DNA of 64,000 nt, taken from Calocera cornea HHB12733. Lineage: Eukaryota > Basidiomycota > Dacrymycetes > Dacrymycetales > Dacrymycetaceae. The translations under genes were made by a program, and so were the position numbers. The notes under the pieces were generated by a model. It ran no database searches and was not told the DNA's origin. It was given only the letters and a program-made list of their open reading frames with translations. The DNA is taken from positions 105,985-169,984 of the forward strand of contig KV423970.1 in the NCBI GenBank assembly GCA_001632435.1, in the 5' to 3' direction. Positions 34,538 to 44,756 of this stretch are shown piece after piece; positions within the stretch are counted from its first letter, which is position 1, and each line of letters begins with the position of its first letter.

Positions 34538-36542
34538 ATGTCACGACATCCCCCCTCGATTCACGCCTACACCGACTCAGATCCCTTTGGAAAGGTGCTT
34601 CGCGAACTGCACTACGCTGAAACCGCGGTGGGCCGATCGGTACGCCTGCGACAGGAACAGCAAGCACAGGAACTTTCAGACCAAATCGACTGCCAGATCT
34701 CTGCACAGCGAGCCGCGCTTCAGGGGGCGGTTAATGATGTCCGGCTGCTCGTGCTCGGTATGCGCTCTCTTCGGTGGCAATGGTCAGTTCTGATCATGCG
34801 GACGTAACAGGAGGGGCCGGCAGCGGCAAAAGCACGCTACGAAACCAGGTACAACTTTTACACGACCATGAAACGGTTGACGCGGGTGAGGTGATATATT
34901 GTCATGCGGTGTTGGCTGCTGATGTCTGTGTATCAGAGCGTCCCGCATGGAAGTATGTGGTCCACTCAAATATCATCAGCAACGTCGCTTCCCTTCTGGA
35001 CTTGCTGGATGAGCATGCCCCTTCGATGTCAATATCGGCGTCGTCCGCATCGGAGGCGGAGGAAGGGGGCGCCTCGTCCAAAATTATCAGCCAAGAAAAG
35101 CTTGCCGAAATCAGACGGGATCTGCGCCATATCGTGATGAGACACAACACCCGGTCGCCTTCGGAAGAGACCTACCAACCGCCTCAATGGTTCGCTGTGC
35201 AACGACACCAAGTCTATGTCCGCCCCGGCTGGCAGAAAGCGCTCAGCAACCCACAGAGTATCAGCACGGCAGTCGAGGACGTCAAGGCACCGCCACCATG
35301 GGGTTTACCGCCCACGGATCCCACTGACCTTCTGAGCGGAAACGCCGAGAAAATCAGGATGCTATGGAAGCATCCTACGACTCAGAGAACGGTGCGCGCT
35401 CATTCTCCCTCGGCATGGTTAGGAAGCGGATTGTGAGTATGCGTGTAGGTCTGAGAACTCTACTGACGTCCCGCAGCTTCTTGAACGACATTGAACGGAT
35501 TGCTGAGGCCGACTACGAGCCAAGTGACGGTCTGCGTGGCTTTATAATCTGTTGTGGCTGCCACTCATGCCGCTTTAGAGGACATCCTCAACTGCCAATA
35601 CCGGACGATAGGGGTCGAGCAGACCACCGGTAAAGTGATTTCACACGCACTGTGCACAGCTCTCTGATACCCGTGCAGTGCAGGTGCCCTTCGGCCCACG
35701 GCCTTACATAAACCTAACCCTGTACGACGTCAGCGGGGTGGGCGGCAAGGGCAAGGTGGCGTCCCACGCGCTGTGCACTCGGTACCGTACTCACGTGTCG
35801 TACAGAGCCTGAACGGATGGACGGCGCACTTTACGAACGTGCACTCGATCGTGTACCTGTTCGACCTGGCGTGCTTCGACGAGTACGAGGGCGAGGGCAA
35901 GGCGCGGAAGAACAAGATGGCGGCTGCGGTGGAGGAGTTTGGGCGTGTGTGCAAGAACAAGAACCTCAGAGAGGTCAACATCATCGTCTTCCTCACAAAG
36001 GTCGACGTGCTGCAGCGCAAGCTGGAGAGCGGTATGCGGATCCAGGACTGGATCAGCACCTACGGCAACAAGAGTGCGAACAGCCCGAAAGTGTTCAAGA
36101 AATGTGCGTAGTCCGCCCGTCCTCCTGCCGTAGTTAGGCCGGCTCACGCGCTCCGCGCCCGCAGACGTCGAGGACCAGATCCGCGCAAAGTTTATCGCCT
36201 CGCAGAACGAGCGCATCCGGCGGAACAGCCTGAACGTGCGGGACCGGCAGCTGTACATGTGCACGACGAACCTGCGGCGGACGTCCGACGCGCGCCGCGC
36301 GATCAAAGAGGGTATGTTGGCCCGCGTCTCCCCGTCCCGTCCCGCAGGAGGTTCATGAGCTCTTTTCTTTCGTTCTCCTTTTCTTTCCTTTTTCCCCCTT
36401 GCCTTGCCTTGACTTGACTTGCCTTGCCTGCCCTGCCCTGCCTCGGCCCTTTCCATTTCCTGTCCGCCCGTTCTGTTGGGCGGGAAACGCAGCTAGGGAC
36501 ATCGTCTTCATGAAATTGCTCGTTCGGGGGCTCTACGTCTGA
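34538..36542 (+). CDS. Heterotrimeric G-protein alpha subunit, catalytically degenerate
   Basis: Galpha-family protein. Coding exons are 34538-34757, 34811-34885, 34937-35432, 35477-35529, 35579-35629, 35679-35755, 35806-36103, 36165-36311 and 36493-36542 (488 residues). The P-loop is GGAGSGKST (about 74-82). Family blocks are ERPAWKYVVHSN, GFFLNDIERIAEADYEPSDED, FTNVHSIVYLFDLACFDEY and DQIRAKFI. Switch I reads DILNCQYRTIG, so the catalytic Arg is Gln (288) while the Mg-binding Thr is kept. Switch II reads DVSGV where DVGGQ is expected, so the catalytic Gln is Val (319). The NKxD base-recognition motif is TKVD (388-391). There is no N-terminal myristoylation signal. It resembles the expanded agaricomycete Galpha group. 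GTP hydrolysis is predicted to be poor; binding may be altered. Confidence 0.85.
36400..36446 (+). repeat. Degenerate CTTGC/CCTGC pentanucleotide repeat in the Galpha last intron
   Basis: Runs of CCTTG, CTTGA and CCTGC units fill the middle of the last Galpha intron (36312-36492, 181 nt), which is several times longer than the usual 50 nt introns here. The repeat probably explains its length. Confidence 0.65.
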
Positions 36543-37315
36543 CCGAGCGGAATCGCGCAATCGGAAGCGGCAAGAGGCCCGAAGACAATAAAAGGGACAA
36601 GAACGAAACCGAAACCGAACCCGAACCCGAGACCGACAGGGGGTGTCCCGGGCGGGCGCGCCCCTCCGACCAGAAGAGAGAGGGAGAAGGCCGTGGACTG
36701 TACTGCCCCACGAGCGTTTGCGGCCGGAACAGGCAACTCGCACGCACCGAGCGATACCGAGGTCCGACGTCCGAGCGCGAGGAGAGAGGAGAGAGGAGAG
36801 AGGAGAGAGGAGAGAGGAGAGAGGGATCGGTGCCCCCCCTCGCCTGCAACCGCACCCCCGCCCCGCACCGGCGCTTACCGACGACCGATCGCCCCGCTCG
36901 ATCGCTATGGGCCTACGGTGCGCGGATCGGAGTGCACGTGCGGGCATGCGCGCGGGCGCGAGTGAGCGCCGAGCGCCGAGTGCCGAGCGGTCCCCGAGCG
37001 GAGTGGGCGGGACTGGCGGCGGCGGGGATCCCCAGCACGCCGTGCACCGAGCACCGACATGCTCGTCGTTGCTAGGCCGGGTGGCCATTCGATACTGTAC
37101 CCTGACCTGTCGTATACCCAAGCCTGATACCCTCGCCAACTATACCCCCCATGCCCTGCGTCCCTTCCGATACCCAGACAGCAGCCATTGAATTGAATCT
37201 GTGCATTACAGTACTGTACAATCTCACATCCCATTACGCCCTCATGGATCCTGTCCTAATATCCATCTCTCCCGTATCCTCCGCTCGCATTACATACAGC
37301 AAAGCAGGATCATTG
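36543..37315. other. Intergenic region between convergent Galpha and spartin-like genes
   Basis: 773 bp of 3' flank from two convergent genes. It holds a CCGAAC-like hexamer run (about 36608-36640) and a GGAGAGA microsatellite (36781-36826). No gene supported. Confidence 0.5.
36781..36826 (+). repeat. GGAGAGA microsatellite
   Basis: About six and a half tandem copies of the 7-bp unit GGAGAGA, uninterrupted. Confidence 0.9.
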
Positions 37316-39178
37316 TCAGTCAAGCGTGTCGATATCGATCAGCTTGCCGTCCCTCGCAGCAGGCTTGTCCACGCTGTATCCCAGCGCGTGGTCGTATCCC
37401 GGCGGCCCTGTCAGCTGGTGCTCCTCCCCCTGCTCCTGCTCCCACGGATCCCGCCGGCGAAGGGTCGACCCCTCGCCCTCGCCCGCTTGCCTCCTATCCA
37501 CGAGCTTAGCCCCGGACGTCCCCGCCACCGCGTCCCTCTCGAGCTGCCGCCTCCTGCTGGCCGACCCCTGCCGGTGCGCAAGCGCCTCGTCAAGCCGCTC
37601 CGTCTCCCTCATCGCGCCGTGCAGCACCTCTATCGGCCCTTCTCCGGGCTTGACGACCGCCTGCCCGAGGCTCACCTTGCCCCCGCTCATCATCGTGACC
37701 TGCACCGCCCGCTTCCCGACGCTCTTGAGCAGCGCGCGATGCCCCACCCCGCGCGCATCGACATACACCACACCCACATTGCGCACGGTCTCGCTCACCG
37801 TCCGGCTCGCGCTGCCCACTTCAGGCCCGTAGCGGTGCTCGAGGACGTGCGACACGCCCTCCGTAGTGCTGTTCACGAGCGCCTGGGTGGACGTCTCCAC
37901 GGTCGTGAGGAGCATGTCGGTCCCGACGAGCACGCGGCTCAGCAGCGCCCCGCCCTTCCGCGTCGCCTCCCTCCAGGGCGTGTTCGGCGGCGGGGGCGCG
38001 TTGGGGTCCTGCGGCCCGCGCAGCCCTTGAGCCGCCTCCCCGGCCTTGTCGATCGCCCGCTCGATGAACCGGTGCACGACCCCGGTCGTCTTGGCCGTCA
38101 CGCGCACCGCGGTGCCGGACACCTGGTGCACGCTCCTCACCGCTGCCTGGGCGCCGGGGGAGAGGTGCGTCGGCCCGCCGGGAGCGGGCGGGACGTGCGC
38201 GACGTACAGCTGCGCAGCGTAGTTTATCCCGCCGGTGATGGCGCTCGTCGCGCCCTGGATAGCGCGGGAGAGGACAGTAGCGCCCCGGAGGATGAGCTCG
38301 AACTCCTCCTCTGTCTCTGCGGGGCGGACGAGCGTCTCTGCGGGGGCTTCGCCCTCGGGAGGAGTGGGTGGGAGCTGGATCACCACGGGGTCTTTTTCGT
38401 GCGCTTGCTGGGTGAGCGAGGGGGACTCGGACACGGCGGCGAGGTCCAGGGCGGGGTGCTCGAGTTCCCCCAGGACCGCGCCGCTGTCTTCGTCCACTAC
38501 CAAGAGTCGACCGCGCGGGTCGTCCGGGAGCGCGTACGCGGGGGGCGCTGCTTGGGCGAGGGACAGGGGCGAGGACGGGCTGAGGGCGCGGTGATGGGGC
38601 GGGTGGAGGACGCCATAGTCCCTGAGGAGCAGCTCGAGCGTCTCGACGTCGCTCTGCTCCTGGTCTGTCCACTCGGGCGCGGCCTCCGAGCGGGGGAAGG
38701 TGATGCTGAGCGCGGGCTCGGCGGAGGGGAAGTGGAATGTGCGCGTGTGCGGGGCGTGCAGGATCGGCTGCGAGGGGAAGAGCGGGATCACGTGCGTGTC
38801 TCCGGGTGGGGGGTGGGCGGCGGGCGGCGGCGCGGCTGGGGGGCCAAGGCGGAGGAGCAGGAGCGTGTCCGTGTCCGTTTGCGGCGCTTGCGGGGCTGAG
38901 CCGGGCGCTGAGGGGAGGGCCGCGGGCGCAGGGTAGGTGACGCAGAGCAGCTCCACGGCCCTGTCTGCCGGGTCTGCGGGCGGGAGGCTGACGAGCGCGC
39001 TGGGGAAGGCGAGCAGGAGGAACTGCTCCGGCTGGATGTTCACGTTCTCCTCCCGCGTCTTGTCGAGCGCAGGCGGGGGCGGGGGTCGTTGGGGGAGGGG
39101 GGGGGGGGGGGGGGGGGAGGGGGAGGGACTGCGCGTCATTCTTGCTAGCGTGGGATGAGAGGGTGACAAGGTGATCAC
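37316..39178 (-). CDS. Senescence/spartin-domain protein
   Basis: Intronless, 620 residues. The C-terminal half matches the senescence/spartin-associated domain: ILRGATVLSRAIQGATSAI, GVVHRFIERAIDKAGEA, LLTTVETSTQALVNSTTEG, RNVGVVYVDARGVGHRALLK. In animals spartin binds lipid droplets and membranes; this half is Ala/Gly/Val-rich and likely membrane-associating. The N-terminus carries a proline tract encoded by the poly-G run at 39097-39117, then a segment similar to the MIT-less fungal spartin N-terminus (QPEQFLLLAFPSALVSLPP). A second in-frame ATG at 39139 may be the real start. Either start lies upstream of the homopolymer, so the frame depends on an exact 21-G run. Confidence 0.78.
   Translation of the reverse strand: MITLSPSHPTLARMTRSPSPSPPPPPPLPQRPPPPPALDKTREENVNIQPEQFLLLAFPSALVSLPPADPADRAVELLCVTYPAPAALPSAPGSAPQAPQTDTDTLLLLRLGPPAAPPPAAHPPPGDTHVIPLFPSQPILHAPHTRTFHFPSAEPALSITFPRSEAAPEWTDQEQSDVETLELLLRDYGVLHPPHHRALSPSSPLSLAQAAPPAYALPDDPRGRLLVVDEDSGAVLGELEHPALDLAAVSESPSLTQQAHEKDPVVIQLPPTPPEGEAPAETLVRPAETEEEFELILRGATVLSRAIQGATSAITGGINYAAQLYVAHVPPAPGGPTHLSPGAQAAVRSVHQVSGTAVRVTAKTTGVVHRFIERAIDKAGEAAQGLRGPQDPNAPPPPNTPWREATRKGGALLSRVLVGTDMLLTTVETSTQALVNSTTEGVSHVLEHRYGPEVGSASRTVSETVRNVGVVYVDARGVGHRALLKSVGKRAVQVTMMSGGKVSLGQAVVKPGEGPIEVLHGAMRETERLDEALAHRQGSASRRRQLERDAVAGTSGAKLVDRRQAGEGEGSTLRRRDPWEQEQGEEHQLTGPPGYDHALGYSVDKPAARDGKLIDIDTLD
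39097..39117 (+). repeat. Poly-G homopolymer inside a coding exon
   Basis: 21 consecutive G on the plus strand, read as C in the spartin-like gene and translated as consecutive prolines near the N-terminus. Prone to slippage and to sequencing error. Confidence 0.9.
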
Positions 39179-40112
39179 CGCTCAGGATCAACCATCCGCT
39201 TGCAAGGGGCAGGAGGAGGGCGCAGCGGGAGTGCCGTTCATGCAGAGTGACGCAGCCAGCCTATCTATCCATCTCCTCACTGTGACCCTGTGCGGTGCAG
39301 TGCCTCCTACCCCGTTCCCGCCCGTCCCGACCAGCCAGCCTTGAGGTCAGCATCATCACGCTCCCCCCCCCGCCCTGGTCAGCGATGAGCGAACGACTCG
39401 CGCAGCGTGACATCACCCGCCCGCGATCGGCTGCCGGCCGGCATCGAGGGAAGGAAGCAGAGCCCAGAGTGGGTGGCGGTGCATGCACCCGCACAGCCAC
39501 ACGGGGCATCGTGCGCCCCCGACGGGAACCGGTTTTGCGCGGGCGGGGGGCGAGCGTCGCGAGCGGCAACCCCGAGTCGAGTCTATCAGAAAACCTACAC
39601 GACGACACCGACGGCGCCAGCCAGCGCACCACCCTCTTAGCTGGCAAGGAACGGCCTGAGCCACGACGACTCCTGTTACTACTGCTTGCCAAGTCATCGA
39701 CCGACCGCTTCTGAAAAGGCGGGTGGATCGTGCGACCTGCCCCACGCAAGAAGAGGACTCGGACGGCCCATCATAGCAGAAGGGGAAGAGAGCCCTGAGA
39801 GACAAAGCGGGGTTTACGCGCCCGTCGTCGTCGTCGGATTTCGAGCCGTCCAAGCGACGGTTGGTCACAGCCGTTGCCTGCTTCCTGGCCGCCAGTGATC
39901 CCGACTGCAGCCTTTGAGGGCGCGGGGAAAGGCTTCAACAGCTCCTGCCTCGACGCGACTCGACTCGACTCGGCTCTGCAGCAGCCCTCCAGATTGACGC
40001 CCGACCGCCGACAAGCCCTCGAACTCCACCCCTCCACCCCTCCACCCCCGTCGGGCGCTTCCCCCTCCCCCTCCCCCTCTCCCAATCTTCGAGCCCCGCC
40101 CACCCACGCAGC
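39179..40112. other. Divergent promoter region, spartin-like gene and GTR2
   Basis: 934 bp between divergent genes. Near GTR2 it holds a CGACT-type pentamer run (about 39951-39972) and a long C/T-rich leader (40020-40085). No gene supported; the open frames have strong GC-rich bias. Confidence 0.5.
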
Positions 40113-41690
40113 ATGTTCTTCTGGCGGCGCGCGTTCGGCCCCGCTCCTCCGCCCTCCTCCTCCTCCTCCTCCGGCCCACCCCTCGCCCCCCTCCCCGCGA
40201 CCACTTCCGCAGACCCAGCCGCGGCCCGGCCCATCCCCCCTCCCCCCGGCGACCCATGGAGGAAAAGGATACTCATGATGGGCTTGCGCAGGGCGGGCAA
40301 GACGAGCGCGAGGGAGGTCGTCTTCCATCGGCTGCCGCCCAAGCAGGCGTTCTTTGTCGATACGACCCCCGGGGTGGTCAAGGAGGATGTTGAGTGAGTG
40401 CTGGATTTCCCTACTCTCTACTCTTCGCTACCGGGCGGTATTGTTGTGTTGTTGCGTTGGTGCACGATGCTGCTCGGAGAGGATGCGGGAGGCGGGATGT
40501 ATGCTGACCCGCTTCGTGGCAGGTTCTGGATCCCCCTTCAACTGTGGGAGATCCCCGGCTCGCAAGGGCTCGAAGCGCTCGAACCGCTCGGGGCGCACCT
40601 CTCGCACTTCTCCAGCCTCATCTGGGTGATCGACGCGGCAGACGACTACACCGAGTCCCTGCGCGCGCTCTTCCGCACCGTCGTCGCCGCGCACGCGGAG
40701 AACCCGGGCCTGCACATCGACGTCTTTGCGCACAAGAGCGACGCGTGGGACGAGTACTACCGCCAGGACGCGTTCCGCCAGATCCAGGACCGCACCATCG
40801 GCGAGCTCGAGGACCACCCGAGCGCGGCGGTCCAGGAGCTGGCCGACCGCATACAGTTCCATCTCACCAGCGTGTACGACCACTCCGTCTTCGAGGCCAT
40901 GAGCAGGGTCGTACAGCGCCTGGTGCCGACCCTGGGCTTCCTCGAGCAGACGCTGAACTACTGGAGTCAGGTGCGCCACTCACGCTGTCGTTTCCTGCCC
41001 GGAGCTGCTGCTGACCGGGGGCTGGGTCATGTCCATCCCCGCAGACACTCGACATCCCCAAATGCTTCCTCTTCGACGTCCCCTCCCGCCTGTACATCAC
41101 CACCGACGCCTCGCCCGTCGACCCGCCCTCGCACGACGTCTGCTGCCAGTACATCGAGAACATCGAGAGTGTGTCCGAGCTGTTCCAGTGCGTGCTCCAT
41201 TCTCCTTCCTCTGCCCCTTCCTTCCCCTTCCCTGCGCGGCACGTCGCATGACAAACTGACGGGGTAGGCTTAGCATGCTCGAGAGGCGGAAGGGGACGAA
41301 ACGCAAGGTCGCGTATAGGAGCAGCTGCAGCTCCAAGATCGCGGGGGACAACACGGTCGCGTACTGGCAGATCTCCGAGTGCGTCCTCCTCCCAAATCCT
41401 AGCTATATGCCGCATGTCTGACGCGGCTCGCCGCTCCTTCGCTCGCTCGCAGACGGCTCGCCCTCGTTGCCCTCGTCCAGACACACATGTTCGACGACCA
41501 CCGCGGCGCGATCGAGATGAACGTCAAGTCCCTGCGCGACGCAATGCTCAAGTTCGAGGCGCTCGAGGCGCGCAAGCGCCGCCCTCCGCCCCCGGCCAAC
41601 GCCGTCCCAGCGTCGTCCAAGTCGGACAGCAGCAGCCTGCGGACGCCGAGCGTCCACGCGAGCAGTGCGGGCAAGGTGAACGGCGGGTAA
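40113..41690 (+). CDS. GTR2: Rag-family GTPase Gtr2 / RagC
   Basis: Vacuolar GTPase that with Gtr1 relays amino-acid signals to TORC1. Coding exons are 40113-40393, 40523-40970, 41045-41187, 41268-41378 and 41453-41690 (406 residues). The P-loop is GLRRAGKT (about 57-64), the switch II region LQLWEIPGSQG, and the base motif HKSD in DVFAHKSDAW. The C-terminal roadblock-like half contains TSVYDHSVFEAMSRVVQRLVP, FLFDVPSRLYITTD and MFDDHRGAIEMNV. Introns are longer than average here (74-129 nt). A Pro/Ser-rich N-terminal extension of about 45 residues precedes the GTPase domain. Gtr1 is not in the window. Confidence 0.88.
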
Positions 41691-42666
41691 CCTCGCCCCG
41701 CCGGTACCCTCTCAACGGTAGCCGCGGGGCTCTGGCGCATATCTTTCGTGTATATACCTCCTTACGTGATCTCCCCAATCTTCCGATATCTTACCCTTTT
41801 CTTTCACTTTCAGTCCGATCCCATCCCCTCCTACGCAAGCATACGAATACGAGTATAATCGCCCCTGTTCTCTCCTTCCTGTAGTTACCTGCTGTACCTC
41901 CTTCTCCTTCTGCGACCTTCTCACCCCCGACTCACTTCCAGCGAAGTCGGTCGGACCATACTAACTAACTAACTAGAAACATTCGCCCCGTGCTCCCGCC
42001 TTCTGCGGGCCGGGGCGGCAAGTAAAGTGTAGCATCGGCTTTGTATTCTAGAACTCACGGGGGTATGACGATGGTAATCGAATGAGGTGAAACACGCTAT
42101 GTATACAACACTTTGTTTAGGCATCGGTTTTGGTTGTGTGACGGCCTACAGACTCCGAATGAGTATGTGTCCGACCCCGGCCAGACCCAAGAATCGTGTC
42201 GAACCCGCCAACACTCCACAGCTCTGGATTCTGAATGAAAGGGGCTGCTAAGTCTGGCGTATGTACTCCGTGAGTACACCGAGCTGTTCTCATGGGCCTG
42301 CTATTCAAGTCGTGTCCACCGTTTGTCGAGCTGAGGGTGAGTACTGAGGCCGGGAGCGTGGGTGGTAAGTAGCAAGAGACATGGGACTGGGACTCTTGCA
42401 TTGCCAGAGCAAGGCTACGGATGGCGCGATGGAGAGGGGAGTGAAACATAAGCTACCCAGTGCGCCAAGCACCAAGTCCTGGTACGGAGGACAGGGGAGA
42501 GGAACCGTATACTAAGAGAGTCCCGATGATGAGCCAAGACAGACGGAAGGAATGGGCGAAGGAGAAGATGCGGTGGAATCGCATGGTTACGGCAGAGTCC
42601 GCCCTGCACAGACGACAATGTGGAGATTGTGCGCCTGTTTTAGTGCTGCCCAACACGCACCGCCGC
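41691..42666. other. Intergenic region between convergent GTR2 and the 42.7-kb gene
   Basis: 976 bp of 3' flanks. Contains an ACTAACTAACTAAC run near 41960-41975. No ORF, RNA or repeat worth calling. Confidence 0.45.
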
Positions 42667-43687
42667 TCACCCCCGCTCGATCAACCGCTTCGCACTGCCC
42701 AGAAGCGCCCGCGAGAACGTCTCATGCAGCGGCCTCACCAGCGCGGACAGCGTCTTCCCGTCGTCCTTGTCAACACGGTCATACACGTGCACACACGTCC
42801 AGACGAGGCGGACCATCGGTTCCGGTTCCGGTTCCGGCGAGTCCGTCGTGCTCGTGCTCGTGGCGGGTGCGGGAAGCTCGTCGATGAGCAGCTCGTGCCA
42901 CCCGCCGCGCATGACCCTCCAGGGGAGGTGGCTGAGCGCGCTGCTCATGCTGGGCGGAGCGCGCCAGTAGAAGACGTTGGTTGCCTGGCGCGCGGGGTCG
43001 AGCGCGGAGGCGGCGGGGGTCGGGGGCGGGGGCGCGTTCGGCGGCTGTTCCCAGGCCGGGAGCTGGTTCAGCACTGCGGCTGCGGCCTGCTGCTGCTCCT
43101 CTAGCGAGGCGGCAGCAGAGGCGGGGGGCACAGAGGCGCCCTCGAACGCCCAGATCGCCCCGCGCACTGCCTCCTGGCCGACGGCCCACTGTCCCCGCGC
43201 CTCGGCTTCCGGCGCGCGGGTGCGCGTCAGCGTGCGCTCGATCGACATCAGGCCCGAGTGGAAGAAGGCGTGCGTGAAGGCTGCGGCGAGGTAGTCTGGG
43301 CGGGAGCGCGGGCCCTGCAGCAGCCGCGCGCCGTACGCTTCCAGCGAGCGGCGCGGGACCGTCGTCTCGTACTGAATCATGAGCACGCGGGTCAGTCCTA
43401 GTACGTGCCAGCGCCGGAAGAGGCTAGCGGCGGGGATGACGCACGTTACAGTAACATGCCACGTAGCCGTCCCTTTTCCCCCCCTGCCCCGCGCTCCCCG
43501 CCCACCTGGCGAGCCCGCGCGCCTCCGACTCCTCCACCACGCGCCGGGTGAAGCTGCCCGCTGGGAGGGCGGCGAGCGGGACGTCCGGGTAGTCGGAGGC
43601 GAGGCTGCGGTAGGCGTAGGTGGCCGCGAGCGCGCCGGCGAAGGGGAGCGGGGAGAGCAGGAGGAGCGGCCGGAGGTACCGCGACAT
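42667..43687 (-). CDS. Unknown protein with an N-terminal membrane anchor
   Basis: I do not recognise the family. Coding exons (minus) are 43687-43506 and 43423-42667 (312 residues); the intron of 82 nt was chosen because it joins GLAS to LFRRWHVLGLTRVLMIQYET in frame. Residues 6-26 form a hydrophobic helix after MSRYLRP, a likely signal anchor. The middle contains FTHAFFHSGLMSIERTL and, after a Pro/Gln/Ala-rich low-complexity linker, WRAPPSMSSALSHLPWRVM and GGWHELLIDEL. A PEPEPEP stretch is encoded by a GGTTCC hexamer repeat. The conserved-looking Trp/His/Tyr content suggests a folded domain, possibly mitochondrial or ER. Confidence 0.65.
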
Positions 43688-44756
43688 CGTCGTCGTCGTC
43701 TGGTGCAGTTGGCGGTTAGCGTTGGCGTTGGCGTTTGCCTCGTCGCCGGCGCGTGGGGTGGGGGGCGATAAGTCAAGCGGAGAGGCGATGGGCGTTTAAA
43801 TGATGTTGGCAGGCGCGTAAGGCCTGATGAGTACAAAGTGTTGCTAACTTGAATGTGGGGATTCCGACCGTTTCAGGGTCCTGCTGAATAATTCGCGTTT
43901 TTCGACTTGTGAGTCAGCCCGGGGCCACGATCTCTTCAACCCACTCGGGTACTCATTAACGTAAATGAGGACGAGGAGAGATTGTTTATTACGAGGGACG
44001 CGAGCTTGAATAAAGGCGTTGGCGTTGCAGGTGCTCTACAGCGAGTGCGCGTGTGTCGTGCAGGCTCGGGGCGCAAAAGTGGTCCGAGTGAGTCATGCGA
44101 ACAGTGTAGAATCTGTAACTAAGTGAAGTTGCTAATCACAGCTTAGTACTAACTACCGTACGCGTATACCAAGCAAGGTCAAACGCCGGCGTCCCCTCTT
44201 CTAGTCTCCGGTTTCTCTATCACACCCCAACCGACAACCGACAAGCCAGAGCACATCCGTGCGCTGGGGCCAATGTGTGGCCAGGGTGTGCTGTGGTGGT
44301 TGGTGAGCAGAGATGCGGTGGATGAGCGCTTGATGCGACCGCTGTACTCATTGTACTACTGCCAGTGTGCGACCCCGATCAGCACCGAATGGGGCATCAC
44401 GTGCCCTTGTGTCACGTGCCTGCACATTCTTCACCCACTCAGGGTCACGATCAGAGTCGCCTGCCGGGTTCGGGCCCGATCCCGATCCCAGAATAGCTCC
44501 GTCGGCAGGGCCGAGTGTGGGTTCCCATGGCCCTCCTCCGGTGGGTGCTCTGTGGACGGGAAGCGCAAGCCGGACCCGGCATTCCTCCTCTGCCAGGCCA
44601 TGACGTGTGTGGGATTAGTCACTGTGTCATTGGGGAGCAGCAGGGACAGGCGGCTTTGAACAGGCAGCCCTCGGCCGGGTTATCAACGCCCATGCACACC
44701 GAGCAGCAGCAGCAGCACACCCTCCTCCCCCCCGCCTCAGCGACGACCAGCCAGCC
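43688..44756. other. Divergent promoter region upstream of the MFS gene
   Basis: 1.07 kb. Contains a TTGGCG-type hexamer repeat next to the start of the minus gene (about 43708-43738) and CT-rich leader DNA before 44757. No gene or RNA supported. Confidence 0.45.

Noticed and set aside
36400..36826. Short tandem repeats as a possible CRISPR array
   Set aside because: Units of 5-7 bp without unique spacers; a eukaryotic nuclear locus; simple microsatellites.
37151..38899. 582-codon plus frame and the 456-codon minus frame over the spartin-like gene
   Set aside because: Both are shadows of a GC-rich intronless gene; only the 620-codon frame carries a recognised domain.
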